Of a stretch of DNA of 64,000 nt, positions 10,316 through 19,181 are shown piece after piece. The first letter of the stretch is position 1. Each line of letters opens with the position of its first letter. Made by a program: the position numbers and the translations under genes. The DNA comes from Nonomuraea soli (GTDB taxonomy: Bacteria; Actinomycetota; Actinomycetes; Streptosporangiales; Streptosporangiaceae), in assembly GCF_013761175.1 (NCBI RefSeq), contig NZ_JACDUR010000008.1, forward strand, positions 124,001 through 188,000, in the 5' to 3' direction. The notes below the pieces were generated by a model, which was not told where the DNA came from, ran no database searches, and saw nothing but the letters and a program-made list of their open reading frames with translations.

Positions 10316-10912
10316 TCACGACAGCGGGAATTTGCGGGAGAACTGCTGCACCAGCGGCCCGATGGCCAGCGCGAACAGCAGGGTGCCGATGCCGGCCGTG
10401 CCACCCAGCAGCCAGCCGATCGACAGCACCGTGATCTCGATCAGGAACCGGGCCAGCCGCACCGACAGCCCCAGCCGGACCAGGCCGGTCATGATGCCGT
10501 CGCGCGGTCCTGGACCGAGCTTGGCGCCGATGTAGAGCACGCTGGCGAAGGCGAGCAGCAGGATGCCGGAGACCAGGTACAGCCACTGCAGCGGCCACAC
10601 GTGCGGCGAGGGCAGCAGCCACAGTCCCGCGTCGCAGGCCAGGCCGACCAGGAACACGTTGCTGATCGTGCCCAGGCCGGGCTTCTGCTTCAACGGGATC
10701 CAGACCACCATGACCGCGGCGCCCACGATGATCACCCACGTGCCGACCGACAGGCCGAAGTGCACGGCCAGGCCCTGGTGGAACACGTCCCAGGGGGAGC
10801 CGCCCAGCGCGGACTTGATCTGCAGGGCGATGGCCAGGCCGTACAGGGTCAGGCCGGTGTAGAGGCGCACCAGCCGGTGGGACAAACGAGGAGACAGGTC
10901 AATTGCGGTCAT
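10316..10912 (-). CDS. YczE/YyaS/YitT-family membrane protein
   Basis: About 198 aa with five or six hydrophobic segments. The family signature ALQIKSALGGSPWDVFHQGL appears near residue 35 and LGPGPRDGIMTGL near residue 125. The transport substrate of this family is not firmly known. It is divergent from a MocR-type regulator, a pairing known for yczE-like genes. I chose ATG 10912; an in-frame ATG at 10930 would overlap the longest version of the regulator gene. No Shine-Dalgarno is clear for either. Confidence 0.85.
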   Translation of the reverse strand: MTAIDLSPRLSHRLVRLYTGLTLYGLAIALQIKSALGGSPWDVFHQGLAVHFGLSVGTWVIIVGAAVMVVWIPLKQKPGLGTISNVFLVGLACDAGLWLLPSPHVWPLQWLYLVSGILLLAFASVLYIGAKLGPGPRDGIMTGLVRLGLSVRLARFLIEITVLSIGWLLGGTAGIGTLLFALAIGPLVQQFSRKFPLS

Positions 10913-10973
10913 AGAACCCGAGAATGGCATGATAAAAGAGGAGAATACAGGTCCAATTCGGGAAAGTGGTCTG
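10913..10973. promoter_or_regulatory. divergent promoter region between yczE-like gene and MocR regulator
   Basis: This 61-bp gap is clearly more AT-rich than its surroundings (runs such as ATGATAAAAGAG and GAGAATACAGG). It should hold both promoters and the operator for the MocR protein. I could not define -35/-10 boxes with confidence. Confidence 0.45.
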
Positions 10974-12401
10974 ATGAGATACCTCAGCGCCGCCCAGGTG
11001 GCCAGGCTCGTCTCCGCAGGTCCACGGCCCAGGCCGTACTACCGCGCCCTGGCCGACGAACTGCGCCGGCTCATCATGGACGGCCGCATCCCCGTGAACG
11101 TGCGCCTGCCCGCCGAGCGGCACCTGGCAGAAACCCTCGGCGTCAGCCGTACCACCGTGACCTCCGCCTACGACCTGCTGCGCGAGCGCGGCTACGTCGA
11201 CAGCCGCCAGGGTAGCGGCAGCCGGACGGCGCTGCCGGACCCGGCCACCACCGCCGACAACCCGTGGCTGACGATCGACGGCGACGGCATGCTCCAGTTG
11301 CACGCCGCCGCTCCCGCCGCGCCCTCCCAGCTGCCCGCCGCGATCGAGGAGGCCGTCGCGCACCTGCCCAGGTACGCCATGGGCACGGGCTACGAGCCCA
11401 TGGGCCTGGCCGTGCTGCGCGAGCGCGTCGCCGCCCGCTACACCGCGCGCGGCCTGGCCACCCGGCCCGAGCAGATCCTCGTCACCGGCGGCGCCCAGGC
11501 CGCCCAGCACCTGGTGACGAGCCTGCTGGTGAGCCAGGGCGACCCGGTCCTGCTGGAGTCGCCCACCTACCCGCACATCATCGACGTCGTACGGGCCCGC
11601 GGCGCCCGCGTCGTGCCCGTCGGCATCGACGCGGACGGCTGGCAGGCCGACCTGGTCACCAGCGCGATGCGCCAGTCGGCCGCGCGCCTGGCCTACCTCA
11701 TCCCCGACTTCCAGAACCCGACCGGCGCGCTCATGCCCGACGCCGTGCGCGCCGAGATCGTCGGGCAGGCCCGCCGCTCCGGCACCACGATCATGGTCGA
11801 CGAGACCTGGGTCGAACTGGCCCTCGACGAGGTCCCCCCGGCCAGCGCCATGGCGGCCTTCGACACCGACAACCGCGTCATCAGCATCGGCTCGGCCTCC
11901 AAACTGTGGTGGGGCGGGCTGCGCATCGGCTGGATCCGCGCGGGAGCCGCGCTGATCCGGCGCCTTGCCACCCACCGCTCCGCGGTCGACCTCGCGGCCC
12001 CGGTGCTGGAACAGCTGATCGTGGCCGCGCTGTTCGACCGGATCGAGGAGACCCGCGCCGAGCGCCGCCGCACCCTGCGCGCCTCGCGCGACGTGCTGGC
12101 CGCCGAACTGCGCGCCCGCCTGCCCGAGTGGCGTTTCACCGTGCCCGCGGGCGGCGGGTCGTTGTGGATGTGGCTGGCGGGCGAGAGCGGGGTCGAGCTG
12201 GCCGAGGCGGCCTTCGCCCGAGGGGTACGGCTCGCGCCGGGACCGTGGTTCGGGGTCGAGGGCACGCTCGACGGCTACCTGCGCCTGCCGTACACCCAGC
12301 CGCCGCAGGTCCTCGTGGAGGCGGTACGGCACATCGCCGAGGCCCGCTCGTCGAGCCAGGCGGGAACCCGGGCGCTGGAGCGGGTCAGCCCGATGGTGTG
12401 A
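10974..12401 (+). CDS. MocR-type regulator (GntR HTH fused to aminotransferase-like domain)
   Basis: 475 aa from ATG 10974. Residues ~15-85 form a winged GntR HTH (LPAERHLAETLGVSRTTVTS, then GYVDSRQGSGS). The rest is a fold-type-I aminotransferase domain with DFQNPTGALMP and the PLP-lysine motif GSASKLWWGGLRIGW near residue 310. MocR/PdxR proteins use PLP or an amino acid as effector and usually control a divergent neighbour, here the yczE-like gene. In-frame ATG 10929 gives a longer version whose extra 15 residues look unlike the family. Confidence 0.9.
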   Translation: MRYLSAAQVARLVSAGPRPRPYYRALADELRRLIMDGRIPVNVRLPAERHLAETLGVSRTTVTSAYDLLRERGYVDSRQGSGSRTALPDPATTADNPWLTIDGDGMLQLHAAAPAAPSQLPAAIEEAVAHLPRYAMGTGYEPMGLAVLRERVAARYTARGLATRPEQILVTGGAQAAQHLVTSLLVSQGDPVLLESPTYPHIIDVVRARGARVVPVGIDADGWQADLVTSAMRQSAARLAYLIPDFQNPTGALMPDAVRAEIVGQARRSGTTIMVDETWVELALDEVPPASAMAAFDTDNRVISIGSASKLWWGGLRIGWIRAGAALIRRLATHRSAVDLAAPVLEQLIVAALFDRIEETRAERRRTLRASRDVLAAELRARLPEWRFTVPAGGGSLWMWLAGESGVELAEAAFARGVRLAPGPWFGVEGTLDGYLRLPYTQPPQVLVEAVRHIAEARSSSQAGTRALERVSPMV

Positions 12402-12409
12402 CACGCCGG

Positions 12410-12483
12410 GCTCCTGGGCTCTGCCGCCTCACTCCTGAGACGGCCCGCTCCTGGGCTCTGGCGCCTCAGTCCTGAGGCCGGAC
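12410..12483. repeat. 37-bp tandem duplication
   Basis: Two adjacent 37-bp copies (12410-12446 and 12447-12483) share GCTCCTGGGCTCTG at the start and differ at a handful of positions. The second copy runs into the last codons of the TRIC gene and contains GCCTCAGTCCTGAGGC, a small hairpin. It lies between two convergent stops and may act as a bidirectional terminator. Confidence 0.75.
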
Positions 12484-13080
12484 GCCCTTGGCCAGCGGCG
12501 CGCGCCAGCCGCGACGCATCGCCGCGATGCGCAGCAGGAAGGCCACCGTTGCCGCCGCCAGCGTGGTCACCCAGCCCTGCAGATGCACCTCGAACAGCAC
12601 AGCCCGCAGGGCGGCACCCACCATCGCGGGCACCGCGTACAGCTGCCGGTCGTACAGCAGCGTCGGGATCTCGCCCGCCAGGATGTCACGCAGGATGCCG
12701 CCCCCGACCGCCGTCATCACCCCGAGCACGCAGGCGTGCAGCGGGTTCAGCCCGTACGTGAGCGCCTTCTCGGTGCCGACCGCGCAGAACAGCCCGAGCC
12801 CCGCCGCGTCGAGCACCATGATCGCCGGGAGCACCTTGGTGACGTGCGGGTGCCAGAAGAACACGATCACGGTCGCCAGCACGGGGGTCAGGATGTAGCC
12901 CAGGCTCTGGAAGGCGGCGGGCGGCACGTTGAGGACCAGGTCGCGCAGCACACCGCCGCCGAGAGCGGTGATCTCCGACAGGACCAGCATGCCCACGACG
13001 TCGAGGCGTTTGCGCACGCCCATCAGGGCACCGGTCAGGGCGAAGACGAAGATACCGACGAGATCCAGCAGCTCGGACAC
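12466..13080 (-). CDS. trimeric intracellular cation channel family protein (UPF0126)
   Basis: 204 aa, about seven TM segments, built from two copies of the UPF0126 unit. Each copy carries the GGG-x-LRD motif: LGGGVLRDLVL (~residue 40) and VGGGILRDILAG (~residue 125). Prokaryotic TRIC homologues form K+-permeable trimeric channels in the membrane. The start is GTG 13080. It lies 6 bp downstream of the peptide transporter gene on the same strand, so the two are probably co-transcribed. Confidence 0.9.
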   Translation of the reverse strand: MSELLDLVGIFVFALTGALMGVRKRLDVVGMLVLSEITALGGGVLRDLVLNVPPAAFQSLGYILTPVLATVIVFFWHPHVTKVLPAIMVLDAAGLGLFCAVGTEKALTYGLNPLHACVLGVMTAVGGGILRDILAGEIPTLLYDRQLYAVPAMVGAALRAVLFEVHLQGWVTTLAAATVAFLLRIAAMRRGWRAPLAKGVRPQD

Positions 13081-13086
13081 GGGGAC

Positions 13087-14547
13087 CTAGTCTCCCATAA
13101 GGGCCTTCACCCTCTTGACGAACATGAACAGCAGCAGTCCGGCCACCACGGCCGACATCGCCAGGCTGAAGTAGTACACGGGCATCGAGACGACGGTGGT
13201 GAGCTTGTACATCTGGCCGCCGATCGAGTCGCCCAGCGCGGTGGCCAGGAACCACACGCCCATCATCTGGCTCAGGAACGCCCTGGGCGCCAGCTTGTTG
13301 GTCACCGACAGGCCCACCGGGCTGAGGAACAGCTCGCCGACCGTCTGGACGAGGTAGGTCGTGGTCAGCCACAGGATGCTGACCTTGGTGCCGTCCGAGG
13401 CCTGGATCGAGGCGAGCGACATGACCACGAAGCTCGCGCCGACCAGAACCAGCGCGACCGCGAAGCGGGCCGGGATGCTGATGCGGTCGCCGTACCTGTC
13501 CCAGATCTTGGAGAACACCGGCGACAGCGCGATGATCGCGATGGAGTTGACGTTCGAGACCTGGCCGGGGTCGATCGACAGGCCGAAGACGTTCAGGTCG
13601 GTGTTGTCGGCGGCGAAGAAGGTCAGCGCGCTGCCCGCCTGGTCGTAGATCATCCAGAAGATCGCGGCGGCCAGGAAGAGCCACACGTAGGCACGCAGCT
13701 TGACCCGCTCGGCCGCGGTCACCTCGGGCGAGCGGAACAGGAACGCGAAGTAGGCGATCGGCACCACCGCGCACACGACCGTGAAGGCCAGCGTGAAGCG
13801 CGACAGCGTGAACGTCCCGCTCCACCACCACAGCAGCAGCGCGGCCACCACGCCCAGCACCGACAGCAGCAGGACGCGCAGGAAACGGGCGCGCTCGGCC
13901 GAGGTCAGGCGGTGCGTCGGCTCGGCGCCCGCGCCCTTGAGCGACTTGCGCCCCAGGACGTACTGCACCAGGCCCAGCGCCATGCCGATCGCCGCCAGGC
14001 TGAAACCGCGATGCCAGGTGTCACCGTCGGCGGGGGCGACCATCGGCACGATCAGGATGCCCAGGAACGCGCCCAGGTTGACGCCCAGGTAGAACAGGGC
14101 GAACCCGGCGTCACGCCGGCGGTCGGGACTGTCGCGGTACAGCTCGCCGACCATCGTGGAGATGTTGCCCTTGAGCAGGCCGCTGCCGAACGCGATCAGG
14201 CACAGTCCCAGCCAGACCGTCACCCCGTTGGACGGGACCGCCATGCTGATGTGGCCGCACATGATGACGAAACCGCCGTACAGCACGGTGCGCCGCGCGC
14301 CGAACAACCGGTCGGCGACCCACCCGCCCGCCAGGGCGGTCAGGTAGACGGCGCCCACGTAGATGCCGTACAGCCCGGCGGCCGTGGCGTCGTCGAGCCC
14401 CATGCCGTCGCGCGCCGCGGGGGCGGTCAGGAACAGCACAAGGATGGCGCGCATGCCGTAGTAGCTGAACCGCTCCCACATCTCGGTGCCGAACAGCGTG
14501 GCCAGGCCCCACGGGTGACCGAAGAACGTGCGCTCGGATGCCACCAT
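13087..14547 (-). CDS. POT/PTR2-family proton-dependent oligopeptide transporter
   Basis: 486 aa with about 12-14 TM segments. The signature ExxERFxYYG is seen as EMWERFSYYGMRAILVLFL around residue 22, and YLGVNLGAFLG is the second family motif near residue 150. Imports di- and tripeptides with protons across the cytoplasmic membrane. ATG 14547 is chosen because AAGGGGGGG lies just upstream; the longer frame starts at GTG 14571. Divergent from the proline-rich secreted protein. Confidence 0.92.
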   Translation of the reverse strand: MVASERTFFGHPWGLATLFGTEMWERFSYYGMRAILVLFLTAPAARDGMGLDDATAAGLYGIYVGAVYLTALAGGWVADRLFGARRTVLYGGFVIMCGHISMAVPSNGVTVWLGLCLIAFGSGLLKGNISTMVGELYRDSPDRRRDAGFALFYLGVNLGAFLGILIVPMVAPADGDTWHRGFSLAAIGMALGLVQYVLGRKSLKGAGAEPTHRLTSAERARFLRVLLLSVLGVVAALLLWWWSGTFTLSRFTLAFTVVCAVVPIAYFAFLFRSPEVTAAERVKLRAYVWLFLAAAIFWMIYDQAGSALTFFAADNTDLNVFGLSIDPGQVSNVNSIAIIALSPVFSKIWDRYGDRISIPARFAVALVLVGASFVVMSLASIQASDGTKVSILWLTTTYLVQTVGELFLSPVGLSVTNKLAPRAFLSQMMGVWFLATALGDSIGGQMYKLTTVVSMPVYYFSLAMSAVVAGLLLFMFVKRVKALMGD

Positions 14548-14660
14548 GCCCCCCCTTTGTAGCTGATCCACTACTCTACGTGATCAGTGTGGCGAGCTTT
14601 GCCAACCGGGGCGCGTGTCATGTGCTGGGGCATTACCGGACGCTTCCTAGCGTCTCGAAC

Positions 14661-15845
14661 ATGACCAATCGAGTACTGCTCGCCTCGCTGGCGGTGGGGG
14701 CGCTCGCCGCGCCGCTGCCGGGCCCGGCTGCCGCGCTCGCCGAGCCGGCCATCAAGGAGATCGTCATCCGGCCCGTCGAGCCGGTTGTCGGTCCCAGTGG
14801 GTCGGTGCGGCTGGTGATCGACGTCATCGCCAGAGGCGCCGAGGGGGAGGACGGGGTCACCATCGACGTGGCGCCCGGCAGGCCGCCCAAGGGGGCCCCC
14901 CCGGCGCCGGAACCGGCGATCTCGCCAGAGCCCGACCCCACGCCGCCGCCCCAGGAGCCTGTCACCTGGACGGGCGGAGTGGAGCCTTCAGAGCCACCTT
15001 CAGAGCCGCCTTCGGAGCCGCCCTCGCAGCCACCGTCCGGACCGCCCTCGCAGCCACCGTCTGACCCGCCCGTGGAGCCGCCGTCGCAGTCGCCCTCGGA
15101 TCCGCCGTCCGACTCCTCGGGTCGTTCGTCGGTTCCGTCGGCGGGCCAGTCCTCGGGCCAGTCCTCGGGGCAGTCGTCGGTGCCGTCGGTGGGCCAGTCC
15201 TCGGGGCCGCAGTCGGGCACCCCGTCGCCGACCGCGGCCTCGCCGTCGCCCGGGTCCACCCGCCCGACCGCCGACCCCACGGCCATTCCCGCCGTCGCTC
15301 CTGCCGCCCGAACCTCCATGGACCAGGGGGCCGCTCCCGCGCGGCACGCCGAGCCGATGTCCGCCACCGGCATGCGCCACGCCGCGGCCCCCGGCGACTG
15401 GGAGACCTGGCGTTTCCTCCCCGCCCGCGGGCTCAACCGCTTCTACCCGACCGGCGTCTGGACGATCACCGCCACCGCCCGCACCGAGGCGGGCGTCAGA
15501 GCCGTCGCCTACTCCACCTTCACGCTGCGCCGCGAGACCCGGCTGGCCTCCGTCCGGGCCACCAGGGTCCGCGGCGTCAAGGCGGTACGGCTCAGCGGCG
15601 CGCTCAACCGCGTCGACCCGCAGGGCTACACCGACTACGCGCCCTTCGCGGGCACGCGCCTGGAGATCCTGCACCGAAGGCCCCGCAGCCAGGAATGGAC
15701 CACCGCGGGCACCGCCACCACGCGCCGCGACGGCAGCTTCTCCCGTACGGTCTCCGGCCGCGCCAAGGGCTGGTGGCAGATCCGCTACACAGGAAGCGCC
15801 CACTATGCCGAAAAATCCAGCACAGTGCTGAAAATCGGTCGATAA
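14661..15845 (+). CDS. secreted proline-rich repeat protein
   Basis: 394 aa from ATG 14661. Residues 1-29 are a signal peptide (VLLASLAVGALAAP core). A short conserved region follows (IKEIVIRPVEPVVGPSG). Residues ~75-215 are low complexity: tandem PPSEPPS/PPSQPPS units, then SSGQSSGQSS and PSPT stretches, typical of a wall-spanning linker. The C-terminal ~120 aa look like a beta-sandwich (VRGVKAVRLSGALNRVD..., GWWQIRYTGSAHYAEKSS), also reminiscent of the next gene. No sortase signal. A 6-bp hairpin (14639-14654) lies just before the start and no clear Shine-Dalgarno is present. Function unknown; probably cell surface. Confidence 0.75.
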   Translation: MTNRVLLASLAVGALAAPLPGPAAALAEPAIKEIVIRPVEPVVGPSGSVRLVIDVIARGAEGEDGVTIDVAPGRPPKGAPPAPEPAISPEPDPTPPPQEPVTWTGGVEPSEPPSEPPSEPPSQPPSGPPSQPPSDPPVEPPSQSPSDPPSDSSGRSSVPSAGQSSGQSSGQSSVPSVGQSSGPQSGTPSPTAASPSPGSTRPTADPTAIPAVAPAARTSMDQGAAPARHAEPMSATGMRHAAAPGDWETWRFLPARGLNRFYPTGVWTITATARTEAGVRAVAYSTFTLRRETRLASVRATRVRGVKAVRLSGALNRVDPQGYTDYAPFAGTRLEILHRRPRSQEWTTAGTATTRRDGSFSRTVSGRAKGWWQIRYTGSAHYAEKSSTVLKIGR

Positions 15846-15872
15846 ACGTATAAAACTCCCCACCTTGACGGC

Positions 15873-15912
15873 TGTTGCCGGATTGTGATCTGCAATCCGG
15901 CAACAATTCTTT
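15873..15912 (+). terminator. rho-independent terminator after the proline-rich protein
   Basis: A 13-bp perfect stem (TGTTGCCGGATTG at 15873-15885 with 15893-15905), 7-nt loop, followed by ATTCTTT. It also separates this gene from the next secreted protein. Confidence 0.8.
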
Positions 15913-15978
15913 ACCGTTGAGCGTCGTTGGCCGTAGGCCCACATGGGCCTGTCAGACGACGGGGAGAGGAATTCCTTC

Positions 15979-16458
15979 ATGATGAGACGTCTCGCCGCCG
16001 GGGCCGCCGCAGCGGCGCTGGGCGCCGCCGTGCTCGCGGGCGCGGCCGCACCGGCGTCGGCAGCCACCCACGGCTATGACGGCAACACCAGCCTCAGCTT
16101 CGACGCCGGACCCGAGCCGATCCGCCGGGGCGCCGACCTGTCGCTCCAGGGCAAGCTCTCGGTCGAGTGCGACGAGGACTACATCGACGGCATCGTCGCG
16201 GTCTTCAACTCCGACAAGTGCGACGACGACGAGCGCTGGCACCGGCTCGGGTGGAAGAAGGTCGTGATCCTCTTCCAGCCCGCCGGCTCGCACAGGTGGG
16301 ACTACGTCGACACGGTCCGCACCGACCGTAACGGCTACTTCTACACCGAGGAGACCGCCTACGTCTCCGGCACCTGGCGCGCGGTCTTCGAGGGCTCCAG
16401 GTACCTGGAGGGCAGCGAGGGCCGTGACTGGGTCAAGGTCTACGGGCACCGCCACTGA
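15979..16458 (+). CDS. small secreted protein, 159 aa
   Basis: ATG 15979 follows GGGGAGAGGA. Residues 1-~30 are a signal peptide ending in APASAATHG. The mature part is acidic and aromatic-rich (SFDAGPEPIRRGADLSLQGK, CDEDYIDGIVAVFNSDKCDDDE, RAVFEGSRYLEGSEGRDWVK). Its beta-rich pattern with a pair of Cys resembles the C-terminal domain of the preceding secreted protein, so the two may be diverged paralogues. No catalytic motif seen. Confidence 0.75.
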   Translation: MMRRLAAGAAAAALGAAVLAGAAAPASAATHGYDGNTSLSFDAGPEPIRRGADLSLQGKLSVECDEDYIDGIVAVFNSDKCDDDERWHRLGWKKVVILFQPAGSHRWDYVDTVRTDRNGYFYTEETAYVSGTWRAVFEGSRYLEGSEGRDWVKVYGHRH

Positions 16459-16482
16459 GGTCAGGCGCGGTTCAGTCCTGCG

Positions 16483-16511
16483 AAAAACCCGGCCCAGTGC
16501 CGGGTTTTTTC
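16483..16511 (+). terminator. rho-independent terminator
   Basis: An 11-bp stem (AAAAACCCGGC at 16483-16493, complement at 16499-16509), 5-nt loop, right arm ending in TTTTTT. A textbook intrinsic terminator 24 bp after the small secreted protein. Confidence 0.92.
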
Positions 16512-16607
16512 GTCTTTCCGGCCAGAAATGAAGTTGCGATTCCCCACGCGATTCTGGCGTCATTGATCACGTTCAACGACGGACGTTCCGGGAAGGAGGC
16601 GACAGAG

Positions 16608-17795
16608 ATGGCGTACACGGAGGTTGAGGGGACCAGGCATCCCCTCCGCATGTGGGCGGATCCGCACACGGTCGAGCAGCAGGCGATGCAGCAGCTCCGC
16701 AACGTGGCGAACCTGCCCTGGGTCCACGGTGTCGCCGTGATGCCCGACGTCCACCACGGCAAGGGCGCCACGGTCGGCTCCGTCATCGCGATGCGCGAGG
16801 CCGTCTCGCCTGCCGCCGTCGGTGTCGACATCGGGTGCGGGATGAGCGCGGTCAAGACCACATACAAGATCTCGCAGCTGCCCGACAACCTCGCCTACCT
16901 GCGCTCCAAGCTGGAGCAGGCGGTCCCCGTGGGCTTCGGCCACCACAAGCGCCCCGTCGACCCCACCAGGATCCACGGGATGAAGGGCTCGGGCTGGACG
17001 GAGTTCTGGAAGGGCTTCGACGAGCTGGCGCCTGCCGTACACGCCCGTCGCGACCGCGCCGAGGTCCAGCTGGGCACCCTGGGCGGCGGCAACCACTTCC
17101 TCGAGGTCTGCGCCGACGGCGACGACTTCGTCTGGATCGTGCTGCACTCCGGCTCGCGCAACATCGGCAAGGAACTGGCCGAGCACCACATCGGCGTCGC
17201 CCGCAAGCTCAGCCACAACCAGGGCCTGGTCGATCGCGACCTGGCGGTCTTCCTGGGCGGCACGCCCGAGATGGACGCCTACCGGCGCGACCTGTTCTGG
17301 GCGCAGGACTACGCCCGCCGCAACCGCGCCCTCATGATGGGGCTGGTCTGCGACGTGCTCCGGCGCCACCTGCCGAACATCGCCTTCGAGCAGACCATCT
17401 CCTGCCACCACAACTACGTGGCGGAGGAGCGCTACGACGGCGTCGACGTGCTCGTCACCCGCAAGGGTGCGATCCGCGCCGGCGGCGGCGAGCTCGGCAT
17501 CATCCCCGGCTCGATGGCCACCGGCACCTACATCGTCAAGGGCCTGGGCAACGGTGCGGCGTTCAACTCCGCCTCGCACGGCGCGGGACGCAAGATGAGC
17601 AGGACCAAGGCGAAGAAGACCTTCACCGTCAAGGACCTCGAGGAGCAGACGTTCGGCGTCGAGTGCCGCAAGGACGCGGGCGTCATCGACGAGATCCCCG
17701 GCGCCTACAAGAACATCGAGGACGTCATGGCGGCCCAGACCGACCTCGTCGAGGTCGTCGCGCACCTGCGCCAGCTGATCTCCATCAAGGGCTGA
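16608..17795 (+). CDS. rtcB: RtcB-family RNA-splicing ligase
   Basis: 395 aa. Joins RNA 2',3'-cyclic phosphate ends to 5'-OH ends using GTP and Mn2+. Visible motifs: MPDVHHGKGATVGSVIA, the metal-binding GVDIGCGMSA (~residues 70-80), GGGNHFLEV, HSGSRNIG, and the guanylated-His region SHGAGRKMSR (~residue 324). ATG 16608 follows GGAAGGAGG at 16591-16599. There is no archease or rtcA next to it. Flanking terminators at both ends suggest a single-gene unit. Confidence 0.93.
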   Translation: MAYTEVEGTRHPLRMWADPHTVEQQAMQQLRNVANLPWVHGVAVMPDVHHGKGATVGSVIAMREAVSPAAVGVDIGCGMSAVKTTYKISQLPDNLAYLRSKLEQAVPVGFGHHKRPVDPTRIHGMKGSGWTEFWKGFDELAPAVHARRDRAEVQLGTLGGGNHFLEVCADGDDFVWIVLHSGSRNIGKELAEHHIGVARKLSHNQGLVDRDLAVFLGGTPEMDAYRRDLFWAQDYARRNRALMMGLVCDVLRRHLPNIAFEQTISCHHNYVAEERYDGVDVLVTRKGAIRAGGGELGIIPGSMATGTYIVKGLGNGAAFNSASHGAGRKMSRTKAKKTFTVKDLEEQTFGVECRKDAGVIDEIPGAYKNIEDVMAAQTDLVEVVAHLRQLISIKG

Positions 17796-17805
17796 GCTGT
17801 CGGAT

Positions 17806-17862
17806 CCACCAAGGAATCCCGCGCACCCGTCGCGGGTTCTTGGTGGGTGACACACCATTTTT
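17806..17862 (+). terminator. terminator after rtcB
   Basis: CCACCAAG (17806-17813) and CCCGCG (17818-17823) pair with CGCGGG (17831-17836) and CTTGGTGG (17839-17846), giving about 16 bp with two small bulges. A TTTTT run at 17858-17862 follows after 11 bases. Confidence 0.7.
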
Positions 17863-17929
17863 GAGAGCTGTCGGTGGCGCGTCGTAGGGTGGGCCTCCAC
17901 AGCTCGACGTGAACAGGAGGTGAGGCCGC

Positions 17930-18919
17930 ATGTTGCGAGACTCGTTCGGACGGGTGGCGACTGACCTGCGGGTGTCCCTCACCGACAAGTGCAACCTGCG
18001 CTGCACCTACTGCATGCCACCCGAAGGGCTCGACTGGCTGCCCAACGCCCAGCTGCTCAGCGCCGACGAGATCGTCAGGCTCGTCACCATCGGCGTCGAA
18101 CGCCTCGGCATCACCGAGGTCCGCTACACCGGCGGCGAGCCGCTGGTGCGCCGCGAAGTGGTCGACATCGTCCGGCGCACCGCGCTGCTGCGGCCCCGGC
18201 CGCAGATCTCGATCACCTCCAACGGCATCGGCCTGGCCCGCATGGCGCCCGCGCTGGCCGAGGCGGGGCTCGACCGGGTCAACGTCTCGCTCGACACCCT
18301 CGACCGCGACCACTTCAAGCGGCTCACCCACCGCGACCGCTTCGACGACGTCATCGCCGGCCTGCGCGCCGCGCACGAGGCGGGGCTGCGGCCGGTGAAG
18401 GTCAACGCCGTGCTCATGCGCGGCATCAACGAGCCGGAGGCGGTGCCGCTGCTGCGATACTGCCTGGAGCAGGGCTACGAACTGCGTTTCATCGAGCAGA
18501 TGCCGCTCGACGCCCAGCACGGGTGGGACCGCGCCTCCATGGTCACCGCCGACGAGATCCTGGAGCTGCTGTCGGCCTCGTTCGACCTGACGCCCGACGA
18601 CCTCGAGGACCGGGGGAGCGCCCCGGCCGAGCGGTTCCTCGTCGACGGCGGTCCCGCGCGCGTGGGCGTCATCGGGTCGGTGACGCGGCCGTTCTGCGGG
18701 GCCTGCGACCGCGTCCGCCTGACCGCCGACGGGCAGGTGCGCAACTGCCTGTTCGCCACGGAGGAGTCCGACCTGCGCGGCGCGATGCGGGCGGGGGCCT
18801 CCGACGACGAACTGGCCGAGCGCTGGCTCGCCGCCGTCCGCGGCAAGCGCGCCGGGCATGGCATCGACGACCCGTCCTTCCTCCAGCCCGCCCGCCCGAT
18901 GTCCGCCATCGGCGGCTGA
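17930..18919 (+). CDS. moaA: GTP 3',8-cyclase MoaA
   Basis: 329 aa radical-SAM enzyme making 3',8-cH2GTP, the first step of molybdenum cofactor synthesis. The SAM-cluster cysteines are C21, C25 and C28 (DKCNLRCTYC). YTGGEPL is the SAM-binding GGE region. The second cluster is CGACDRVRLTADGQVRNC, and the protein ends with the required Gly-Gly (SAIGG). AGGAGGTGAG precedes the ATG. No Moco riboswitch was recognised upstream. Moco is needed by NasA, encoded about 22 kb downstream. Confidence 0.96.
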   Translation: MLRDSFGRVATDLRVSLTDKCNLRCTYCMPPEGLDWLPNAQLLSADEIVRLVTIGVERLGITEVRYTGGEPLVRREVVDIVRRTALLRPRPQISITSNGIGLARMAPALAEAGLDRVNVSLDTLDRDHFKRLTHRDRFDDVIAGLRAAHEAGLRPVKVNAVLMRGINEPEAVPLLRYCLEQGYELRFIEQMPLDAQHGWDRASMVTADEILELLSASFDLTPDDLEDRGSAPAERFLVDGGPARVGVIGSVTRPFCGACDRVRLTADGQVRNCLFATEESDLRGAMRAGASDDELAERWLAAVRGKRAGHGIDDPSFLQPARPMSAIGG

Positions 18920-19011
18920 CCGCCGCCCCTGCGCCCGCCGCTCTGCCCCGGCAGTCGAGCAGGCGGGCGGGCGTAGTGAGCGGTCAGTCTGCGAGCCCCT
19001 GCCGCGAACGC

Positions 19012-19106
19012 CGCGTGCTTGGCGTCGTGCCGCGTGTTTTGCGCCGCCGCGCGTGCATGGCACTGCCCCGCGTACTTGGCGCCGCGTCGTGTGCTTGGCG
19101 TCGCGT
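19012..19106. repeat. 19-bp tandem repeat, five degenerate copies
   Basis: Five contiguous 19-bp units begin at 19012, 19031, 19050, 19069 and 19088. The common core is CGCGTGCTTGGCGTCGTGC with scattered substitutions; a sixth unit at 19107 is barely recognisable. The array lies in the 262-bp moaA-mobA gap. The period is not a multiple of three, which argues against coding. Confidence 0.8.
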
Positions 19107-19181
19107 CACGTCCTGACGTCCAAGGGCGTTCGAGGCCGCCGGCCCGGCCTGTCCCAGGCGGAGGCCAGTAGCCTGGGGCAT

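Noticed and set aside
12686..13831. Long minus-strand frame across the TRIC and POT genes
   Set aside because: It is a shifted frame over two well-supported genes and encodes Arg-rich nonsense.
17863..17929. Moco riboswitch upstream of moaA
   Set aside because: The leader is short and mostly a terminator tail plus ribosome-binding site; no matching fold was apparent.
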